A stretch of 64,000 nt of DNA, from contig CM042150.1 of assembly GCA_023376005.1 (NCBI GenBank), positions 74,246,131-74,310,130 of the forward strand, given 5' to 3'. This document shows positions 47,624-60,200 of this stretch, one piece after another. Source of the DNA: Doryteuthis pealeii. Its lineage: Eukaryota > Mollusca > Cephalopoda > Myopsida > Loliginidae. The position numbers and the translations under genes were made by a program. The stretch's first letter is position 1. Every line of letters begins with the position of its first letter. Under the pieces are notes generated by a model that saw only the letters and a program-made list of their open reading frames with translations, was not told the DNA's origin and did no database searches.

Positions 47624-47624
<1 letters not shown>
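46996..47624. mobile_element. 629-bp insertion present only in copy 2, with terminal hairpin
   Basis: Copy 1 has an uninterrupted TTA microsatellite here. In copy 2 the AAT repeat is split by this segment. Its right end holds a compact hairpin: tgcaccc (47,596-47,602), gga, gggtgca (47,606-47,612), nested in tacttgca (47,592-47,599) and tgcaagta (47,619-47,626). There are no terminal inverted repeats and no coding capacity (the frame at 47,012-47,320 is AT-driven). A 3' hairpin near the end, lack of target duplication and insertion in an AAT tract suggest a non-autonomous Helitron- or Helentron-like element. That class is inferred. Confidence 0.5.

Positions 47625-47626
<2 letters not shown>

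Positions 47627-47665
<39 letters not shown>
47627..47665. repeat. (AAT)n microsatellite in copy 2
   Basis: Right half of the trinucleotide tract split by the 629-bp insertion. Confidence 0.9.
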
Positions 47666-47666
<1 letters not shown>

Positions 47667-50600
47667 TGATAATCCTGTGCAAACAATTATAGTTTCCTGT
47701 AAATATTCTTAATGAAAAATAATTAAATTTGCACAGTTATATGACTTTGAGTATTCTTATCTAGTACTAATAATTTGTACGCAATTATGTAGTTTCAAGT
47801 TTAGTTTTCAAGTTTAATACTAATAATTTGCAAACAATTAGATGTAATTCAAAATAATTCTAATTCTAAACAGGTAAACTATTTATATTTAGTTACAACA
47901 TCAATAATTTTAGAGCCAATGTATTAATGTAATTCAAAATCATTCTAAATATTATCTTAAACTAATTATTTGATCCATAGATGGGTCTGTAACAAGTGTT
48001 ACACTATGCTCTCCTTGTCAGAATGGCCGAGATGATGTGTCAACGCTGCTTACATTCTGGTACATTTTCGAATAGAGGGATGACGTGTTAAAATGTTTGT
48101 TACTTTACGGCTCTTACTTTGAATGGAGTGATGATGTCTTGATAGAAATATTTGTATATTTATCTCTCTGGGCCGATATTACAATTGGAGAGGATGAAAT
48201 CCTGGTTGCTGGGCTGCTGTTCAGTTGACTGGCAATTCTATGATGTCTGGAGTCTTAAAACCAACTTAGGGGGCTGAGGGATATCTTGCCTTGTGCCATT
48301 TAGAGTTTTTAATAATAAAACAAGGCCCTTCTTTTTCTTATGAGAATTTTATTTCTCCCAAAGTCACAATTGCCAAGAGCAAGAAATCCATGTCTTGCTC
48401 TCTTTGCACATTCTCCCAGATTCAATTCTTTTTCTCATCTCTCACTCCTCCTCTCTGCCACGTCTCATCAGCTCATCCAATCAAACACTGCCATCTATCT
48501 ATACTGACTCATTATTAAAATTTTCCATTATCATCTAACTCAAAATTCTTGCTAAAACTTTCCATGCTAATTTACATATCAGGTTACACTGATGGCTCCA
48601 CATCACCACCATTATATAACAAGTACTACTACTTGGAAGTAATGCCAATAAAGGGATGACTTTACACTTCCCAGAGCCCCAGAAGTGTAGCCTCACTACC
48701 AGATACAGTTTACTATCATACTGAGCACACTATGCTACTGAAATAAACAGACTTGTTTATTGTTAGCAAAAGTGCATAGATTCTAATGAGTCTTATTTTG
48801 GTTAATGAATTTTATTCAAAGCTAAGATAGACTGCTGTAAAGTTGATGTTTAAAAAACAGAATTATTTTAATACTAAAATAACAGCAACAGTAAATTACT
48901 GTTATAAATATAATTTATATGAGGCAGGTAAAATAGTGTTCATCATAAATCAACTGACACCAATAAAAGAAAAATTTAATGAACATCTCATTTAGTACAA
49001 AGTACACTGACTATTTTAAAAGAAAATTCCTATGCACCAATCAAGAGAAAGTGTGAATGAGTTCCAAAAGAAATGAAGAAATATGATCTTATTAAAAATT
49101 TAATATGCTAATATAATCATGGAATTAAGTGTACCATAGAGAAAGTCATAAAAAGTTGCATAAAGTCTGTGGACCGCATGTTGACCATGTCTGGTCTGTA
49201 TTACAACAATCTGATTTTTGTATCTATGTTACACAGCAAAATGGCACATCATAGCAAACATTTTGATAACACAATGCTGTTAAAATTCTTTTAAAGAATA
49301 AAGTAATTTCTAATCCATTTTGAAACTTAATAATACTAGTGCGAGGGTTTGCTTTTAACCTGATAATTATAATTTGTTAAATAATATAACCATTAAATGT
49401 TAATTGTAGTGTACTTTTCCTTATCTATTTTTCATTTGCAATTATGATTTAAATTTTACAAATAGTCTATGTCTCAATTATGAAGGTTATCTTGTATGTA
49501 TGTATGTTATTTTAAAATGACAAAAATTGCACATGAGTGTTAAGATAATCTAACTTAAAGAATAAAGCAATTTTCGGGGGGGGGGTCTATGTTCATGCTC
49601 ACCCTAATCATTATATTTTTTCAAGGGAGATAACTAATAAATGTTAATTATAGACCTCTTCCTCTTATTTATTTACAATCAATTATAATTTACATTTGGC
49701 AAATAGGATCCAATTTAACAGTGAGCTTAATGACTGCTGAAGGTGTCCTTTAAGTGAGCAGGTATAACTTTTACATGAGGTGAGAAAAACATTATGAATA
49801 TCAATTCTTACTATGCAGATTAAAACAATTAGACTAAATTCCTATTTCTAGGCCCCATAAATAATTTTATTATGAGGTAAAAGGAACATCACTTTTTTAA
49901 ATTTACATTGGATGGGTTGGGTAAATCAACTTTTGAAAATATTTCATGAGTAGAAATCATTATCCCAAAATTATTTTAGCATATAGTCTGAATATTAAGT
50001 ACATTGGTACCAAAGTGTTTTATATGTTGTCATTAATAAAACCTTAGAAATGTCTGTTCACAATATCATGTCACTGTCATTTATTGTGAATGACTACTAT
50101 GTGTGGAATTATCTCATTACTCAGAAGATTCAACACATTTAGATTTTACTAAATGTATTCCAGTTACAGATATGATTGATTAGCAAGGCACTTGCAAGAT
50201 TTCACACTAGTAAGACTTTTTTACTTTTAATCATACAAAGATAAGCGTCTCCAATAACTCTGATGGTTTCATTATTTTCACTTCATGACTTTTCCAAACT
50301 AATGATAATCATTTTTCTTGCCATGACAAACAATTTTTGCCAACTGTGTGATTATACCTGAGAATGTTTTAGCATATAAAACATTTTGGTAAGATACAGG
50401 ACAAAAAAGAGACTAAAATGGTGACTAAATCTGACTTGGTAACAACTGTATCATGCAAAGAACTGTCAAGATGATTTATGACAAAGGCAGCAGTTTTCAG
50501 ACATGCACCATTTTGAAAGTATTTGACAACAGTTTTCATCATATCATACGTTTATGTCACTGAAATATTTTCAGTTTTCAAATACTTTTAACCCAGTTAG

Positions 50601-53203
50601 AACAGGAATTATTTGCTGGAAAATTTAAAACTTTTATTAGTAACATGGGAACTTAAAATAAAACAATGTCTACTAAAGATTGTTATGAATGTTTATTATA
50701 TGTCAAAGGTACCATCCTATTTATGAGATATTGGTGAGATAAAATAGGCACCTATTGAGTTAAATGTTTATGAATGATGTTGTTTTGTACAGGGTGACTT
50801 ACAAGCAACATTCTACATTAGATTAATTTATATATTTGTTCCCAAACTGAAGAATTTATTTTTTTCAAGATAGGAATTGATATTTTCATTAGTATATGCA
50901 AAATGTAAATGATGCACATAGATATACAACACTTATCATAAAAATTCTTATGATAAAATCAAGAAATACAAAACTAAAGAAGGTTCCAAATATTGTTTGG
51001 ACAATTGAACTCCATCTTTATTGTCTTGATGAGGAATGAAGAAAGATTCAGTCTTAACATTGTGCTAATGGCATCAAGAGTATGAACAATGGATTCAATT
51101 GTCTCTTCAGAAAGAGACAATTGTAAATAAGATTTTCTTAAGTTTCGGAATTGGGATTTTAAATGTATTTGACAATTGATAGATTAGTTTAGCTAAGAAA
51201 TTTTACTTGTATGTTTTTTTTAGTGAGATATCCTCATCTCTCTCTCTCTTTCTCTCATATATATATAATATATTATATATATATATATAATATTTTTTGT
51301 ATGTATGTGTGGGCTTATAACTATGAAAAGAGATGTTATTCAGATTTAAAATCTTGCATACACCTTAAATAATCTTATAACTAAGAAACAAACCCAATTT
51401 TTACTGATATAATTAATTAATTAAACAAAAATCAAGCAATTTGCTGAACTGTTCGCATGGCAATGCTGCAGATTTTTTGCCTGGGTGCTGCATATTGTAG
51501 CATTACTAGCTAATTTTAGTAAACAAACTTAAAAATATTTATTTGGTTAGAAAGAAACGAAAATAATCTTTCTAAATATGTAATTAGTATGTGTTTTTAT
51601 CCATTCAATTATTTTTTATAGCGAATTAAATAACAAAATAACAAATTAAACCAAAACATTTAATGATAACTCAACTGTTTTTTTTAAATTGATACTTTCA
51701 TTTTAGAATAAATATATCCATTTCAATCAGTATAACTCAAACCTTTTTTGAAAGAAATTATTCATGAAATAAACATTATTAAATTGATACGTAAGGTAAT
51801 GTTTAGCTATTAGCTTCTTTGTTACTTTTAGGGTCAAAAAAGGAAATAAATTCAACTGATACATTTTATCACTTTAGTGCAAAAGAGTTTTAGAAAGAAA
51901 AAAAAAGAAAGAAAAGAAAAACACTATTATAAACCAAAAAAGAAATTATAACATGGATAATTGTAAATATTTAATTCTTTAGCATTTTATTGTTACATTT
52001 TAATAGGGTAAAAAAAAAGATCAAATTAAACAAATACATTTTCTACTATTGTAAATCAACAGGTAAAGAAGAATTAGCTTTTTAAAAAAAATAAAATTGT
52101 TTCAAAAATTTAAACAACAAAAAGAGACTATTCTTAAAATAAATGAATATTATAATACACTAATTCGTAACTTTGTTTATTGTTAAATCTTTAATAAATG
52201 AACAATTTACATTTGCATGAATCAATACAAAAAATTTTCCTCCTACAAATAAAGACGCATGTTGTTGGATTTTACAGCATGTCAACCCTTGAGTTATTTT
52301 ATGCTTAAGTCGTGTTTGTTTTATTAATTATTGTTGGGTATTCAATTTTTTTAACTCATTTTTATCTATTTATTCCATAGATGGGACTCTAACAGGTACT
52401 ACCACTCCAGGTAAATGTAGACCTGGGAGTAATGGTAATGCAGGAGTAATCTACAGTTTAGAATGGGAACCTCACCACTAGATGCAGTTTAACATCATAC
52501 ACAAGGCACTAAGACCTACTACAATCACCTTTTAGCACATGATAAAAAGGGATGGTAGTTTGCCATAAGAACAATACGGTCGAGACAATCATATAGATGC
52601 TAGCGCTTGATGGGACCAGCCGATTGACCAGGATGAGGGCCTCTCCGACCACCCATCTAGCCCAAGTAAGGATCAAAGTGGAGTGTCCACCAGGATTCCA
52701 TAAATAAGCATCATGGGTTGCCACCCACAGTTTACAGGAGGCCCAATTGGAAGGAGGTCTTACTCCTCAACAGAGGTGCAGTTAGCATATTATACAGCCC
52801 CAGCCAACAGAGCTAAATAAATAAGGACATGCTCCTTCTAATTGTTAATTTTTTAAGGGTAAAAAAGAAAATAGATTAAACAAATTTATTTTTATCACTT
52901 TAACACAACAAGCAATTTAGAACTGGATTCAAGTTTTTGTCATATGTACAAAAAAGTTTTTAGAAAAAAATGTTTCAAAACAATGAAGTTTAAGAATACA
53001 TTTGATAAATCATTTTCCTCTTATTCTCTCTCTTATTCCTGTTTTCTCTTTCTTACTCATTCTCTGGTGTTCCTAATTTTTTTTTTTTTAGTCCAGACAT
53101 GGACAGGGTACTTTTGCTAGTAATATATGATAAGTAACTGTCAAATTTAAAAAGAATTCTAATTTTAAAAAATGGATAATTTTCCACTGATCTTAATAAT
53201 TCT

Positions 53204-53706
53204 AGGGTGTCAAAATTTTTGGAATATTTTGATAATGTAAGGCCCAATTTGGCAGCTTTGGATGCTTTTGCTGTGGTTGTTAAGGTAACAAACCACACTT
53301 AACTGGGAGATGCTGAGATAACCTGATACTCTCCAAGTGATACTAACTGAATTTGCTTCAATAGCTTGGAGAATGGCCACAGAATCTACAATTTTAGGCT
53401 TAATTGATTTTGTCTGATGAGGTTTTTGCAACCCAAGCAAAATTTCATGAACAATCTGGTTATCGTACTGTGAACAATTGCACCTTCACCTTTTGCACAT
53501 TAAATATTTTTGGTTGCTTCCTGAATAAGACTACGTTGCATGTTAATCTTTGAGTCTTTCAAATCACATAGAATGAACAATGTGAACAGTGCACTAACTA
53601 CCACTATACTACCAACCACAGGGGGTAACATCCACCATTTAAACTACTTTGGTCAAGTAATATATGTGCCACATACAAAAATACTGCAAAACTTTTGACT
53701 CATCCT
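53204..53706 (-). mobile_element. Internally deleted mariner, copy 2
   Basis: Same element as 29,721-30,206, reverse orientation. It keeps about 19 extra bases near 53,255-53,290 (reading cagcaaaagcatcc on the element strand) that copies 1 and 3 lack, and differs at the left terminal repeat (gtcaaaattttt). Confidence 0.7.
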
Positions 53707-56419
53707 TGTAGCTAGAACTTAAAAGCACTAAATCCCAAACATGTAAACAATATTTATGTATAAATTATCTTTTATATAAACAATAAAAGTTAACTATAAA
53801 GTAGTCCTTGTCTAATAATAAGAGCAAACATGTTTCAATACTAGCCCTCACCAACTCAGAGTATGAGTAGCACAGGGATCTGTGTGGTAAAGTAAGGAGC
53901 TGATGTTAGGTGTGGCACTCCACCTCAGGCACAAAAACAATCATCTTGGTCTAGCGCTAGTGAAAAGACTCTTTTGCTGTCTGGCTGATAGTGACTTTAG
54001 GTCACCCCAACGACTTTTGCTTACATTTTTATATACATAATAAAAGCAAAGATGCATACCAAAAAGTCATCTCCATTTCACTGAGAGATACTATAAAGGG
54101 AAATACTCAATATGTCACACTTAATGTTATCCATGCATATAAGACTGTATGATTATCAGAAAAACAATTGTTAGTAAAATGCCAAACTTACAGATTTCAC
54201 ATTGAATGATTACTGAAGTTAAACATGATGACTCTTTTTTAATGTCTGTGCTAGACTAAACCAGTATTAGTAATTTAGAATTTCTTCTAGATTACCAAAG
54301 TTAGGAATCAACAAATTTTATGAAAGAAAAGACAGTTCATGTCTTTAGGCCAATTATGCATGTGAAAACATAGTAAAGAATTTAAAAATAGTAAAAATTT
54401 CAAGAACTATTTTTCAAAACAATCCAATTATTTAATAAAATATGAATGACCACTTAATAACTGCAGATAGTTTCTAGTCTGTGTGCCAGTCTAAACAAAG
54501 ATCAAAAAATAATGAGATACCAGAGACATATTGAAAGATATAACAATTGTGTAGATATTGTTTATCTTAGCAGCATTAAATGTTAAAAGGGATTGTATTT
54601 TTTGTGGAGCCCAATCACAAATGATGAAGAAAATAAAGTTACATTCCTATCAGAATATTTTTTTTACAATTTTCTGTTTTTTTTTTAATTATTTTTTTTT
54701 TTTAGAGATGAATGTAGATTTTCAGAAATCAAAATGAATAGTTTCTGTGGATTTAAGAATAGTGTGACTAAAAATATATGTATATGTATGTGTATGCATA
54801 TATGCATTCATCATGTGTGAAGGAATTCTGATCCAAACACAGACATTCATAACAGCAACAATAATGGGTGAAAGTAATAAAGAATTTCCTCACATAAACA
54901 TTTGAACATGGATTGGCACCTACTGAGAATTTCAGCACTTTTGAAAAATTTAAATAAAACACAAAGAATCTTCGAACGAATTATTGTCTGCACCATTATT
55001 ATTCTCTTCCCAGCATGTTTGTTTGCCTGAGAAAAAAAAAAGTTGTTTTTAAGCTGTTTGGAACAAAATAGCCACTTAAATGTTTTTAATGACTTGAGAA
55101 AAATTCACTTGGGAAAACAAGACCAACCATGCATGTGTGTCTTCAGGCCACTTTTGTGCAAACAAAAACACAGTAAAGAGTTTGAAAATAGTAAAAGTTC
55201 AAGAATTATTTTCAAAACAATGCAATTATTTAATAACAGATATTCATATGCATCTGTATTGGCACATAGAAAATCTGCTTAGAGGCTTGTAATCAATCTG
55301 TGGAGAAGAAATTTGAGAGAAAAAAATCTGTAAATATGAACAGGTCAATACAGAAATCAAAAGAAAAAAAAATGCTGGAATGGAAGTGAAAAGGTACAAG
55401 TGTTGCAAAAATAAATGTTTTTACTTTCCAGACAAAAGGGGCACTTGCTGTTTAAGTTTATATAACTGATTCTTCTTGTTTGTTAGTATGTATGCAATAT
55501 TGCAAGAATGCATAACATTCAATACCTTTTTTCTTTTAGTTTTTTAGGGAGGTGTCATTAGTAACTGGTCTACTTTGGCTTTGTTAGGATCCCATCTCTG
55601 AGTCAAATAGATCTGTTTAAATCATTACTATTACATAGGAAAATAACTGTATTCAAATTATCTATATTTGAGAGGAATACTTGATATCATAACTGTGTGC
55701 AAATTATTTGTATTAGGAATTGTTACTTGAAGCTATAATTGTTTAATAAGGATTATTATTAGCTACTTGAAACCATATAATTGCTTAAAAAGTGTTGGTC
55801 TTAGATAGGAATACTTTAAACCATATAACTGTGTGAACAAATGATTATTACTAAATAGGAATAATTACTTAAAACTATATACTTGTGTTTGTGATTAGTA
55901 TTAAGCATAGTTACTTGAAGCTATAGTTGTTTATAAATGATTCAAATCATTTTTTTCTTGAAGCCATATAATTGTTTTGGGAAAAGAGATTGGCTTTAGC
56001 ATTAAATGACCCAAAATGGGTTGACATGCTGTAAAAGCAACCAAGCCAAAACCAACCAACCAACCAATGAGCAAACCAACAAAACAACTAACATCATTAA
56101 TAAAGAAGTTTCAGTATTTTCTTAATTAATTATCATTCTTGTTCTTATTATCTACATTTTTGTATTTTCTTTGTCTTCATTTACTCTCTGTTATTAAACA
56201 CACTTTTTAACATCCTTTTGACCCCACCCCACCCCAATAAGCCAGGACATGTTGACTGCTACTATTCTGGGTGTGCTGTTTGGGTTACCCAATTTCTTTG
56301 AGTGCATGTTGAAGAAGTGGTAGCAGGAGCAGCAGGCATTTGGAGAGTGGCTTAAAAATATTCATGGTAAACAAAACTGCAACACCCTGAAGGATACGGC
56401 TGATCTTGACCTGAGTACA

Positions 56420-56456
<37 letters not shown>

Positions 56457-57051
56457 TGCAGTCTGAGTATTGTTGATACATCCTTTATTTCAGAACCTGT
56501 CCATATTGTTGATCTGCATATATAGCTTTATATTGTAATCAAGAAGCTTCATTACCTGTATGTCTAATCTTGAGTACATTGAAATTCATATTTAATTATT
56601 TTAGGGCTTAGAAAATGCTTACTGTATCTCCTGCAGTGGTGTAAGACCTCTTCTAAAAGGAAGTGTCCTCGTTATGACTAAACTACATTTGATGGTGAGG
56701 CTCCAGATCTGGTGAGTGTGGAGTACCCCTTCATTGCTATTACTCCCAGTAGAATTAGGATCCATCTATGGGTGAAATATATCTGTTTAAAAATCATAAA
56801 ATAGGATCTTGTACAAAGAAAAAAAAAAGAAAAAACTACACAAAAAGTATAAATATGAATGTACATGAACATACTCTAGGCATAAAATAACCCTATATGG
56901 GTTGATATGCCATTAAATCAATAAATCAATCTTATATATAGATATATATTATAACTAATTACAAATAGATTAACGAATAAGAAGTGTATATTAACATTTA
57001 AAGATATCTACCTTGAGAAATGATAAAGATTGAGGTGAGCTGATGGTTTTT

Positions 57052-57201
57052 CTTACCTTCTTTTTCTTCTCTTCTCTGAACATATATTATTTACTTTTTT
57101 CTCCATGTGACTACACGAATGATAAATACAAGAATATCATTAGAACAAATATTTCATAGAACAAAATGTCACTGCAAAATAATCTAGTCTAAGTTGAATT
57201 A
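57052..57201. other. Fold-back centre between copy 2 and copy 3
   Basis: Sequence left of 57,051 is the reverse complement of sequence right of 57,202, leaving a 150-base spacer. The switch occurs in an A-run: 57,202-57,204 (aaa) fits both copies, a 3-base microhomology. No N gap is present. Confidence 0.9.
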
Positions 57202-60200
57202 AAAAACCATCAGCTTCACCTCAATCTTTATCATTTCTCAAGTAGATATCTGTTAAATGTAATTATACACTTCTTATTCGTTATCTATTTGTAATTAGTT
57301 ATAAATATATCTATATAAAGATGATTTATTGATTTTAATGCATATCAACCATATAGGGTATTTTTGCTAGAGGTATGTTCATGTACATTCATATTTATAC
57401 TTTTGTGTAGTTGTTTTTTCTTTTTTTTTCTTGTACAAGATCCTATTTATGATTTTAAACAGATATATTTCACCCATAGAATGGGAATCCTAATTCTACC
57501 TGGGAGTAATAGCAATGAAGGGGTATCCACACTCACCAGATCTGGAGCCTCACCATCAAATGTAGTTAGTCATAACGAGGACACTTCTTTTAAAGAGGTC
57601 TTACACCACTGCAGGAGATACAGTAAGCATTTTCTAAGCCTAAAATAATTAAATATGAATTTCAATGTACTCAAGATTAGACATACAGGTAATGAAGCTT
57701 CTTGATTACAAATAATAAAGCTATATATGCAGATCAACAATATGGACGGTTCTGAAAATAAAGGATGTATCAACAATACTCGACTGCATGCATATATATA
57801 TATATATAATATATATATATTACACTGTACTCAGGTCAAGATCACCGTATCCTTCAGGGTGTTGCAGTTTGTTTACCATGAAATATTTTTAAGCCACTCT
57901 CCAAATGCCTGCTGCTCGCTGCTACCACTTCTTCAACATGCACTCAAAGAAATGGGTAACCCAAACAGCACCACCCAGAATAGTAGCAGTCAACATGTCC
58001 TGGCTTATTGGGGTGGGGTGGGGTCAAAAGGATGTTAAAAAGTGTGTTTAATAACAGAGAGTAAATGAAGACAAAGAAATACAAAAATGTAGATAATAAG
58101 AACAAGAATGATAATTAATTAAGAAAATACTGAACTCTTTATTAATGATGTTAGTTGTTTTGTTGGTTTGCTCATTGGTTGGTTGGTTGGTTTTGGCTTG
58201 GTTGCTTTTACGCATGTTCAACCATTTTGGGTCATTTAATGCTAAAGCCAATCTCTTTTCCCAAAACATTATATGCTTCAGAAAAAAAATGATTTGAATC
58301 ATTTATAAACACTATAGCTTCAAGTAACTATGCTTAATACTAATCACAAACACAAGTATATAGTTTTAAGTAATTATTCCTATTTAGTAATAATCATTTG
58401 TTTCACACAGTTATATGGTTTAAAGTATCCTATCTAAGACAACACTTTTTAAGCAATTATATGGTTTTCAAGTAGCTAATAATAATCCTTATTAAATTAT
58501 AAGCTTCAAGTAACAATTCCTAATACAAATAATTTGCACACAGTTATGATATCAAGTATTCCTCTCAATATAGATAATTTGAATACAGTTATTTTCCTAT
58601 GTAATAGTAATGATTTAACAGATCTATTTGACTCAGAGATGGATATCCTAACAAAGCCAAAGTAGACCAGTTTACTAATGACACCTCCCTAAAAAAACTA
58701 AAAGAAAAAAGGTATTGAATGGTTATGCATCTTGCAATATTGCATACATACTAACAAACAAGAAGAATCAGTTATATAAACTTAAACAGCAAGTGCCCCT
58801 TTGTCTGGAAAGTAAAACATTTATTTTTTGCAACACTTGTACCTTTTCACTTCCATTCCAGCATTTTTTTTTCTTTTGATTTCTGTATTGACCTGTTCAT
58901 ATTTACAGATTTTTTTCTCTCAAATTTCTTCTCCACAGATTGATTCAAGCCTCTAAGCAGATTTTCCTAATGTGCCAATACAGATGCATATGAAATCTGT
59001 TATTAAATAATTGCATTGTTTGAAATAATTTCTTGAACTTTTTACTATTTTCAAACTCTTATGTGTTTTTGTTTGCACAAAATGGCCTGAAGACACACAT
59101 CATGGTTGGTCTTGTTTTCCAAGTGAATTTTTCTCAAGTCATTAAAAACATTAAGTGGCTATTTGTTCCCAACAGCTTAAAACAACTTTTTTTTTTCTCA
59201 GGCAAACAAACATGCTGGGAAGAGAATAATAAATGGGCAGACAATAATTCTTCGAAGATTCTTTGTGTTTTATTTAAATTTTAAAAGTGCTGAAATTCTC
59301 AGTAGGTGCCAATCCATGTTCAAATGTTTATGTGAGAAATTCTTTATTACTTTCACCCATTATTGTTGCTGTTATGAATGTCTGTGTTTGGATCAGAATT
59401 CCTTCACACATGATGAATGCATATATGCATACACATACATATACATATATTTTTAGTCACACTATTCTTAAATCCACAGAAACTATTCATTTGATTTCTG
59501 AAAATCTACATTCATCTCTAAAAAAAAAATAATAAAAAAAAAACAGAAAATTGTAAAAAAAATATTCTGATAGGAATGTAACTTTATTTTCTTCATCATT
59601 TGTGATTGGCCTCCACAAAAAATACAATCCCTTTTAACATTTAATGCTGCTAAGATAAACAATATCTACACAATTGTTATATCTTTCAATATGTCTCTGG
59701 TATCTCATTATTTTTTGATCTTTGCTTAGACTGGCACACAGACTAGAAACTATCTGCAGTTATTAAGTGGTCATTCATATTTTATTAAATAATTGGATTG
59801 TTTTGAAAAATAGTTCTTGAAATTTTTACTATTTTTAAATTCTTTACTATGTTTTCACATGCATAATTGGCCAAAGACATGAACTGTCTTTTCTTTCATA
59901 AAATTTGTTGATTCCTAACTTTGGTAATCTAGAAGAAATTCTAAATTACTAATACTGGTTTTAGTCTAGCACAGACATTAAAAAGAGTCATCATGTTTAA
60001 CTTCAGTAATCATTCAATGTGAAATCTGTAAGTTGGCATTTTACTAACAATTGTTTTTTGATAATCATACAGTCTTATATGCATGGATAACATTAAGTGT
60101 GACATATTAGTATTCCCTTTATAGTATCTCTCAGTGAAATGGAGATGACTTTTTGGTATGCATCTTTGCTTTTATTAATGTATATAAAAAGTAGTAAAGT

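Larger units (their letters stand above)
42939..57204 (-). repeat. Copy 2 (reverse complement) of the triplicated segment
   Basis: 42,939 pairs with 39,773 and 57,204 with 26,178. It carries its own versions of all elements described in copy 1, for example a mariner fragment at 46,478-46,870 (+), the LTR-like insertion at about 47,995-48,625, the deleted mariner at 53,204-53,706 and truncated SINE B at about 53,840-54,030. It is 670 bases longer than copy 1, almost all of it from the insertion at 46,996-47,624. Confidence 0.95.

Noticed and set aside
53400..53440. ctgatgagg on the plus strand of copy 2 (reverse in copies 1 and 3)
   Set aside because: Lacks GAAA and pairing. It is part of the mariner helix-turn-helix region.
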